A stretch of 22,002 bases of DNA. Source: Labilibaculum sp032125735 (GTDB taxonomy: Bacteria; Bacteroidota; Bacteroidia; Bacteroidales; Marinifilaceae). This document shows positions 17,358 through 22,002 of the stretch, piece after piece. How positions within the stretch are numbered: position 1 is the first letter of the stretch; every line of letters starts with the position of its first letter. The stretch is taken from the NCBI GenBank assembly GCA_032125735.1, contig JAQBBZ010000326.1:1-22002 (forward strand). The letters are read 5' to 3'. The notes beneath the pieces are model-generated. The model ran no database searches. It saw only the letters and a list, made by a program, of their open reading frames with translations, and was not told the DNA's origin. A program made the translations under genes and the position numbers.

Positions 17358-17546
17358 GCTTCATTTAATGTTACTCTTGGTAATGTGATTGTTGGCTTCG
17401 GGAGTCAAAATGTAACTCAAAACACTCCAAATGTAGCTTCTGGGAATCTGAATGTAACGCAAGGGAGTGTGAATGTAGCTAAAGGGAATTCGTATGTAGC
17501 TTAAGGGACTGGAAATGTAAGTGTGGGGAGCTTGTATGTTGGTTGT
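17358..17546. repeat. Nine in-phase degenerate 21-bp tandem repeats
   Basis: Nine units begin at 17358, 17379, 17400, 17421, 17442, 17463, 17484, 17505 and 17526 with no insertion or deletion. Most units read GGGA at the start and (A/T)ATGTA(G/A) at positions 9-15; the two leftmost are weaker and a tenth at 17547 keeps only GGGAAT. Read on the plus strand the period is seven codons, G-N/S-x-N/Y-V-A/T-x, open from about 17310 to a TAA at 17502-17504 but with no good start codon. It could be a worn remnant of a repeat protein or a non-coding minisatellite. Spacing rules out CRISPR: there are no spacers. Confidence 0.8.
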
Positions 17547-17845
17547 GGGAATTGAGCATCAGCTCTGAATTTTTACAATGTTATATCCTCGGCAGGTAAT
17601 ATCTAACACGATTGAGATATGAGTTTGGACAGTTTACCGCGCACCGGTTAAATTATAACTGCAGAAAATGGAGCTGGTGAATTTTCCTCATAGCGGATAA
17701 GCATATCGATCTCTTTGGAATATTGTTTCATTCTAAACTAAAAGAATATGATCATAATTTTAAGGATTGTAAATGCATGTAAGGATTAAATTGATTAAAT
17801 TCATGTTGTTAATCAATTGATTGTATCAGAAAATTAGTAAACGTC
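17547..17845. other. Non-coding stretch before the duplicated secreted-protein genes
   Basis: Nothing conserved is recognised here. A 27-codon minus-strand ORF at 17648-17731 (starting MKQYSKEIDM) is too short to support. Near the right end lies a 10-bp inverted repeat listed separately. Confidence 0.5.
17789..17818. promoter_or_regulatory. Inverted repeat upstream of the first duplicated gene
   Basis: AATTGATTAA at 17789-17798 and its exact complement TTAATCAATT at 17809-17818, separated by 10 bp. The centre lies about 40 bp before the ATG at 17846. Half-sites one helical turn apart suggest a dimeric regulator site, but it is AT-only enough to be a chance hairpin. Confidence 0.35.
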
Positions 17846-18403
17846 ATGAAAAATCTATTCGTAAGCATTCTGTTTTTAGTTGGCAGTCTTTCAGTTTTTG
17901 CCCAAAAAGAACTTGTAATTCTTCATCCTGTTGTGGGTGATACCATTGATTTGGCAGAGAAACAAACTTATTTGTTGTTTGCTGATGTTGATGATTCTAC
18001 TTATGTCTACGGTCAAGTGATGAAAGAAGGAGACAGCTATTTTTTGAATGTGCATTCTCAATCCGGCGAGCAGTTACTAGAAGTAGATCAGTTGAAGCTG
18101 CAGGAATATCATATCAACATCCAAAAATTATTGGCCTACTATTCTTATTTGGAGAATCCTGATCAATTAAAAGAAGCACCTCTTGTGGTTTTAAATCAGA
18201 AAGATACCTGTGCCTTGGAAATGGACATTGAATATTTAAGTCCGAAAATGAAGAAAAAGTTGAGGAAGGATTCGGATCGATATCAAGATCTGAAATTTGA
18301 TGCTGAGCAAAAAGGTTATTGGGGAGATGATCAGGAAAATTATATTAAGACAGCGAGTCCTTTTATGATTTTGTTCTTAAAGGAATGTTTAGTTCCATTT
18401 TAA
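17846..18403 (+). CDS. Secreted protein of unknown function, copy 1 of a tandem pair
   Basis: I do not recognise this family. The 185-aa product has a signal peptide of about 19 residues ending SVFAQ, then a mature domain beginning KELVILHPVVGDTIDLAEKQ, which reads as short beta-strands, a Tyr- and Leu-rich helical middle (residues 80-115) and a basic then acidic C-terminal part with SPKMKKKLRKDSDRY at about 144-158. There is one Cys in the mature protein, in KDTCALEM. Export to the periplasm or beyond is likely. The nearly identical second copy starts 727 bp later. No upstream promoter with a good -7 box is evident, but a 10-bp inverted repeat precedes it. Confidence 0.75.
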   Translation: MKNLFVSILFLVGSLSVFAQKELVILHPVVGDTIDLAEKQTYLLFADVDDSTYVYGQVMKEGDSYFLNVHSQSGEQLLEVDQLKLQEYHINIQKLLAYYSYLENPDQLKEAPLVVLNQKDTCALEMDIEYLSPKMKKKLRKDSDRYQDLKFDAEQKGYWGDDQENYIKTASPFMILFLKECLVPF

Positions 18404-18572
18404 GCAGAGATTACCACTAGTCTATAAGCTCCTTTATTCAATTTTTTTACTGTTTTGATCAAGGGAGAACATGTTTGGAAATCGATCGAGAACTAAATTA
18501 TTGTGAGAGATCGTTTTTATGAACCAGTATTAATGAAGAAAAAGAGATAATTGAATCAAAAAATTGCGCGCT

Positions 18573-19130
18573 ATGAACGTAGTAAAGGCAGTATTTCTCA
18601 ATATGCTTATTCTTTTTTGTCTCCACTCAGTTTTTGCCCAAAAAGAACTTGTAATTCTTCATCCTGTTTTAGGTGATACCATTGATTTGGCCGAGAAACA
18701 AACTTATTTGTTGTTTGCTGATGTTGATGATTCTATTTATGATTTTGGTCAAATAGTAAAAGAGGGCGACAACTATTTTTTGAATGTGCATTCTCAATCT
18801 GGCAATTAGTTAGTAGAAGTAGATCAGTTGAAGCTGCAGGAATATCATATCAATATTCAAAAATTATTGGACTACTATTCTTATTTGGAGAATCCCGATC
18901 AATTAAAAGAAGCACCTCTTGTGGTCTTAAATCAGAAAGATACCTGTGCCTTGGAAATGGAAATTGAATATTTGAGTCCGAAAATGCGAAAGAAACTAAA
19001 ATATGATTCTTACCAATATCAAACTAAAAAATCAACAGCCGAGGAAATGGAGCTCTGGGTAACCGATAAAAGCTATTACATCCATACTTCTGGATATTTT
19101 GAAATTTTAGAATCAAAAAATTTTTTATAA
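18573..19130 (+). pseudogene. Copy 2 of the secreted protein, interrupted by a nonsense codon
   Basis: The same length as copy 1 (558 bp) from ATG 18573 to TAA 19128-19130, with a signal peptide ending HSVFAQ at residues 18-23. Codon 79 (18807-18809) is TAG where copy 1 has CAG, and there is no frameshift, so a single base change explains the break. The core at 18628-18986 aligns with 17892-18250 at a constant offset of 736 bp and differs at only about a dozen residues, whereas the signal peptide and the last 40 codons differ strongly. The reading frame after the stop is still well kept, so inactivation looks recent. A truncated 78-codon product could still be made. Its end is 1 bp from the next gene. 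Confidence 0.8.
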
Positions 19131-19131
19131 G

Positions 19132-19977
19132 ATGAGGACTATGAAACAGATACTATTACTTTTTTTCACCATTATATGTTTGAGTTCCTGCGAATCTGGA
19201 AGTTCTGATGTTAATATGATGGAAATGGAAGAGGAGATGATTCCAATGACAAGACAAGCAGGTAATAATCCAACAATTCCATTGCCAGAGGTTAACAATG
19301 TTGAGACCAACAAAAAGAAGATCATCAAAGATGGTCGTATTGTAGTTGAAGTATCCAACCTGAAAAAAGCAAAACAGCAGACTGATAGTTTACTAAAGAT
19401 TTATGACGCCTACTATGCAAATGAAAGTTACAACGACGGCTATAATGAATTGTCGTATGAATTAACAATTAGGGTTCCTTCTGTAAATTTTGAAAGTTTG
19501 ATCGCTAATATTGAAATGGGAAGCGGCAAGCTAAGCAGTAAAGAAATTGTAGCCAGAGATGTTACAGACCAGTTTATTGATTTGGAAAGTAGATTGGAAA
19601 GCAAATTGAAGTACTTGGAGAGATACCGTGTGTTGTTAAAATCAGCTAAAACAGTAAAGGATATTCTTGAAATTGAAGAGAAGATTCGTGGTATTGAAGA
19701 AGAAATTGAAAGCACGCAAGGACGATTAAAATACTTGAGTGATCAGGTTGGATACAGTACTCTTCGTTTGCGTTTAAATGAAGAAAAGGACATTCAATTG
19801 AGTGCAACAAAACAAGCCCGATTTGCTTTACGGTTTAAACATGCCATATCTAATGGATGGTCTGGCTTTGTTGATTTTTTTATAGGAATCATTCACTTGT
19901 GGCCATTTGCTGTTGTTATTGGCATATTGTACCCTTTTGTACTGAGGTTTAGAAAAAGAAGAAAAGCAAAGAAATAA
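19132..19977 (+). CDS. DUF4349 domain-containing lipoprotein
   Basis: A 281-aa envelope protein. A lipoprotein signal ends in LSSC (C20), followed by a short Met- and Glu-rich linker, then the DUF4349 domain from about residue 60: KIIKDGRIVVEVSNLKKA, a beta-rich part with ELTIRVPSVNFESL, the RDVTDQFIDLESRL segment, a long coiled coil at about 145-200, and YSTLRLRL. A membrane span at about 253-272 ends in a basic cytoplasmic tail (RFRKRRKAKK). The family function is unknown. The start may also be the ATG at 19141; both give a valid lipobox. It begins 1 bp after the frame of the broken secreted gene, so it may be co-transcribed with it. Confidence 0.88.
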   Translation: MRTMKQILLLFFTIICLSSCESGSSDVNMMEMEEEMIPMTRQAGNNPTIPLPEVNNVETNKKKIIKDGRIVVEVSNLKKAKQQTDSLLKIYDAYYANESYNDGYNELSYELTIRVPSVNFESLIANIEMGSGKLSSKEIVARDVTDQFIDLESRLESKLKYLERYRVLLKSAKTVKDILEIEEKIRGIEEEIESTQGRLKYLSDQVGYSTLRLRLNEEKDIQLSATKQARFALRFKHAISNGWSGFVDFFIGIIHLWPFAVVIGILYPFVLRFRKRRKAKK

Positions 19978-19981
19978 GCGC

Positions 19982-20020
19982 AAAAAACAAACTCCCAAAG
20001 AACTTAATTCTTTGGGAGTT
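19982..20020. terminator. Rho-independent terminator between convergent genes
   Basis: A perfect 13-bp stem (19990-20002 with 20008-20020) and a 5-nt loop. On the minus strand it is followed by a T-rich run (A-rich at 19982-19990 on the plus strand), so it best serves the SDR gene that stops at 20026, and may also stop the DUF4349 transcript. Confidence 0.85.
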
Positions 20021-20025
20021 GTTAC

Positions 20026-20802
20026 TTATCCGTGTATTCCTAGTATTTGCCCGCCATCAACGCTTATGGTTTGGCCAGTGATGTAGCCCGAGGAAGGGGA
20101 GAGAAGCCATGTAGCTAATTGTCCCAGATCTTCAGGGTTTCCCATTCGTTTCATTCTGATGCCCGAGGCAATTTTATCTTTAGCTTCCTGAGAAGTGATA
20201 TTTTCCTGTTCAGCTTTTTTGTCTAATAATCGGTTAATTGCCGGAGTTACATGATATCCAGGGCCAATAATGTTTAGTGTTACTCCCGATTCTGCAATTT
20301 CCTGCGAAAGGGTTTTTACAAAACCGACAACCGAAAGGCGCAGCGAGGTACTCAAAACCAAATTGTCAATGGGTTGTTTCACCGAAGAGCTTTCTAAAAA
20401 AACCATTCTGCCGTAACTCTCTTTTATCATCAAAGGAACAAGAGCCTGGGTCAATTCTACTTTCCATCGCAATAGCTGATGGTAGGCATTGTCCCAATCA
20501 TCTAGTTTTGTTTCCAGGGTTTTCATTGCAGGGGGACCACCAGCATTCACAAAAGCACCGGAGAGCTTCCTATTGCCAATTTTCTCCAACAGTAAGTAAA
20601 TCGTCTCCGATTGTGTGATGTCACCAGAAAAGGCTTCTATTTGATCTGGATTGGACTTTTGTAATTCATCCAGTTTTTCTTGTCCGCGAGCAATCGCAAT
20701 CACTTTAGCGCCATCAGTAAGCAAATTTTTCAGTACTGCATTTCCAAATCCAGATGTAGCCCCGCAAACCACAAATAGCTGATTTTTAATGTGTAAATCC
20801 AT
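20026..20802 (-). CDS. SDR family protein lacking the catalytic Tyr and Lys
   Basis: A 258-aa Rossmann-fold protein of the short-chain dehydrogenase/reductase family. The cofactor site is present as GATSGFG at 14-20, with NAG at 86-88, the Ser region ESSS at 137-140, and a typical C-terminal end RMGNPEDLGQLATWL and GQTISVDGG. The usual YxxxK is replaced by L150 and L154 (sequence NLVLSTSLRLSVVGF). I recall a bacterial SDR subgroup with a similar LxLSNxxR pattern, so this is probably a subfamily trait. The substrate is unknown and reductase activity is uncertain. Its start lies 4 bp after the stop of the beta-propeller gene, so the two form an operon. A strong terminator follows. Confidence 0.87.
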   Translation of the reverse strand: MDLHIKNQLFVVCGATSGFGNAVLKNLLTDGAKVIAIARGQEKLDELQKSNPDQIEAFSGDITQSETIYLLLEKIGNRKLSGAFVNAGGPPAMKTLETKLDDWDNAYHQLLRWKVELTQALVPLMIKESYGRMVFLESSSVKQPIDNLVLSTSLRLSVVGFVKTLSQEIAESGVTLNIIGPGYHVTPAINRLLDKKAEQENITSQEAKDKIASGIRMKRMGNPEDLGQLATWLLSPSSGYITGQTISVDGGQILGIHG

Positions 20803-20806
20803 AAAT

Positions 20807-21676
20807 TTATAATTTTAATTGATAGGCGATAACCCGATTGTTGTGAAATGTAGGAACTAAAATAATTTTTTGTTCGGGAATATAGCCTAAGTCGGCCGCA
20901 TTTATTTGCTGTTCGGCAGAACTAAGCAATTTTTTGATATCGCCATTATCAATCATTTGAATGTTTCCAACCCAGTCGGAAGTTATCCAGATTTCTTCAC
21001 CGATACTCAGTAAACCATCAATGCTTTTTGTGTTATTAACCAGTGTTTTGATAAGTTGCGTGTCTGTCTCAATTTTGAGAATCTTGTTGAGAACTCCCGC
21101 ACAAAGGAAATCATCTTTAAAAGTTAATCCATTTACATGATCGAGTTGATCGTCCTTTAACCAGACTGTAAAATTTCCATTTTTAAGACGGTGAATACTT
21201 CCTGTCATATTATCAGAGACATACACGGTGCCGGTTTTGGGATTAATGGTTACATCATTTAGGAAGATGGCTGTCGGGGCAGGATATTTCTTTACAATTT
21301 CACCTTTAGCAATATCAATAACTGCTAAATCGTTAATATCACTTACAAAAAGGAAATTGCCGTATTTGGCCATTCCTTTAGGAGCATCAAGTCCGGTAAT
21401 CCATTTGTGATTGGTGATTTCTCCTTTTAGGTTTAGCTTAGAGATGTAGCCATTTCCATCCTGATTGCTTGGTGTTCCTTTAATATTGGAAACATAAATG
21501 CAAGCATTGTCATCATCATAAAATACCGATTCTGGAATTTCAAGAGTGTTTTCGCTTTCCCAAACAAATTCAAGTTTTGGGCTAAGAAATGCAGGAACGT
21601 CCGTTTGTTGTCCGAAACTTGCAAAGGATGGTATGCAAATTAAGGCAATTGCAATAAATCCAATAATTTTTGTCAT
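20807..21676 (-). CDS. Secreted SMP-30/gluconolactonase-like beta-propeller protein
   Basis: A 289-aa exported protein with a signal peptide ending SFASFGQ near residue 22. The mature part is a six-bladed propeller pattern with the SMP-30/LRE family landmarks: PESV with E49, a possible metal ligand; FLNDVTINPKTGTVYVSD with N140 and D141; DHVNGLTF with N182; and SIDGL with D220, the usual catalytic or metal Asp. Such enzymes hydrolyse sugar lactones or similar esters, and many are uncharacterised. The neighbour SDR protein, 4 bp downstream, could act on a related sugar, which is only an inference. A 95-bp gap separates it from psd upstream. Confidence 0.85.
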   Translation of the reverse strand: MTKIIGFIAIALICIPSFASFGQQTDVPAFLSPKLEFVWESENTLEIPESVFYDDDNACIYVSNIKGTPSNQDGNGYISKLNLKGEITNHKWITGLDAPKGMAKYGNFLFVSDINDLAVIDIAKGEIVKKYPAPTAIFLNDVTINPKTGTVYVSDNMTGSIHRLKNGNFTVWLKDDQLDHVNGLTFKDDFLCAGVLNKILKIETDTQLIKTLVNNTKSIDGLLSIGEEIWITSDWVGNIQMIDNGDIKKLLSSAEQQINAADLGYIPEQKIILVPTFHNNRVIAYQLKL

Positions 21677-21771
21677 GATATTGATCTTTAAAAGTTCGCA
21701 ATCTCGAAGTTACGACTTTTTACAGATCAGACCTGAAAAATTATTACCGATAAAGAAATGTTAAGATTAAA

Positions 21772-22002
21772 TTAATCTGAGAAACGCCCAATGATGGTTT
21801 GAGAACCAGTTACTTTTTGGTTTAATTTCACATCAATTTTAGTTCCCAATGGAAGATATAAATCTACTCTTGAACCAAATTTAATGAAACCTTCCTGCTG
21901 ACACTGATCAACTTTTTCACCTTCTACCGAGTAAGAAACAATACGACGAGCAACAGCACCGGCAATTTGTCTCATTAAAACGGTAATGTTTTCATCTTTC
22001 TC
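21772..22002 (-). CDS. psd: Phosphatidylserine decarboxylase, C-terminal part (cut by window edge)
   Basis: The last 76 codons of Psd, open to the right edge. The sequence has ENITVLMRQIAGAVARRIV, then GFIKFGSRVDLYLP, and ends TIIGRFSD. These are the known end blocks of the short, proenzyme-type Psd family; the processing GS site appears as KFGSRVD, where the chain is cut to form the pyruvoyl group. It turns phosphatidylserine into phosphatidylethanolamine and works after PssA, encoded at 13456-14211. The N-terminus is outside the window. Confidence 0.92.
   Translation of the reverse strand, partial: EKDENITVLMRQIAGAVARRIVSYSVEGEKVDQCQQEGFIKFGSRVDLYLPLGTKIDVKLNQKVTGSQTIIGRFSD

Noticed and set aside
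17358..17546. CRISPR array
   Set aside because: Units abut directly with no spacers, and they vary from unit to unit.
17648..17731. 27-codon minus-strand ORF starting MKQYSKEIDM
   Set aside because: Too short, with no promoter, ribosome site or recognised family. It could be a scrap of a lost gene, but nothing supports that.
18828..19130. Separate 100-aa gene starting at TTG 18828
   Set aside because: It is just the part of copy 2 after the nonsense codon; the TTG is a normal Leu codon in copy 1.
20277..20618. 113-codon plus-strand ORF
   Set aside because: It is antisense to the clear SDR gene and has the low-complexity composition of a shadow frame.

Overview
The window looks like a chromosomal segment of an AT-rich marine or anaerobic-to-microaerophilic member of the Bacteroidota, possibly close to the Marinilabiliales/Marinifilaceae. 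The grounds are a fused CcoN-CcoO cbb3 oxidase subunit, a PorV/PorQ-type barrel, Bacteroidota-type -7 boxes (TAnnTTTG) before several genes, few Shine-Dalgarno sites, and protein types typical of that phylum (TPR histidine kinase, DUF3857, DUF4349). The genus is an inference; no rRNA or tRNA gene is visible.

Positions 1-7807, minus strand, form a respiratory block. In transcription order it holds a Tat-exported ferredoxin-like iron-sulfur protein, an NrfD/PsrC-type membrane quinol protein, a membrane-anchored mono-heme cytochrome c carrying an extra beta-rich domain, then ccoI, ccoS and a ccoNO fusion that runs off the left edge. I read this as a possible menaquinol -> cytochrome c -> O2 chain in which a three-subunit NrfD-type complex takes the place of bc1 or Alternative Complex III. 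Two of the four Fe-S motifs in the first protein each lack the same cysteine. A 43-codon single-membrane-span ORF lies on the opposite strand in the middle of the block.

Positions 7808-12109 hold a regulatory gap, a bifunctional DAHP synthase/chorismate mutase whose DAHP synthase half has lost several usually invariant residues, and a convergent orphan TPR histidine kinase. Positions 12110-13366 hold the two fused ends of a deleted DUF3857 gene, whose old stop overlaps the start of a CPBP-type membrane protease. Positions 13394-17350 hold a bidirectional terminator, pssA, a PorV-like barrel protein, a glycerophosphodiester phosphodiesterase and an alpha/beta hydrolase.

Positions 17308-19130 are the most fluid part: a run of nine in-phase 21-bp repeats, then two tandem copies of an unrecognised secreted protein, the second stopped by a nonsense codon. 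Positions 19132-22002 hold a DUF4349 lipoprotein, a terminator, and minus-strand genes for an SDR protein lacking the catalytic Tyr/Lys, an SMP-30-like beta-propeller and the C-terminal end of phosphatidylserine decarboxylase. Psd and PssA together give phosphatidylethanolamine, so lipid metabolism is a theme on the right half.
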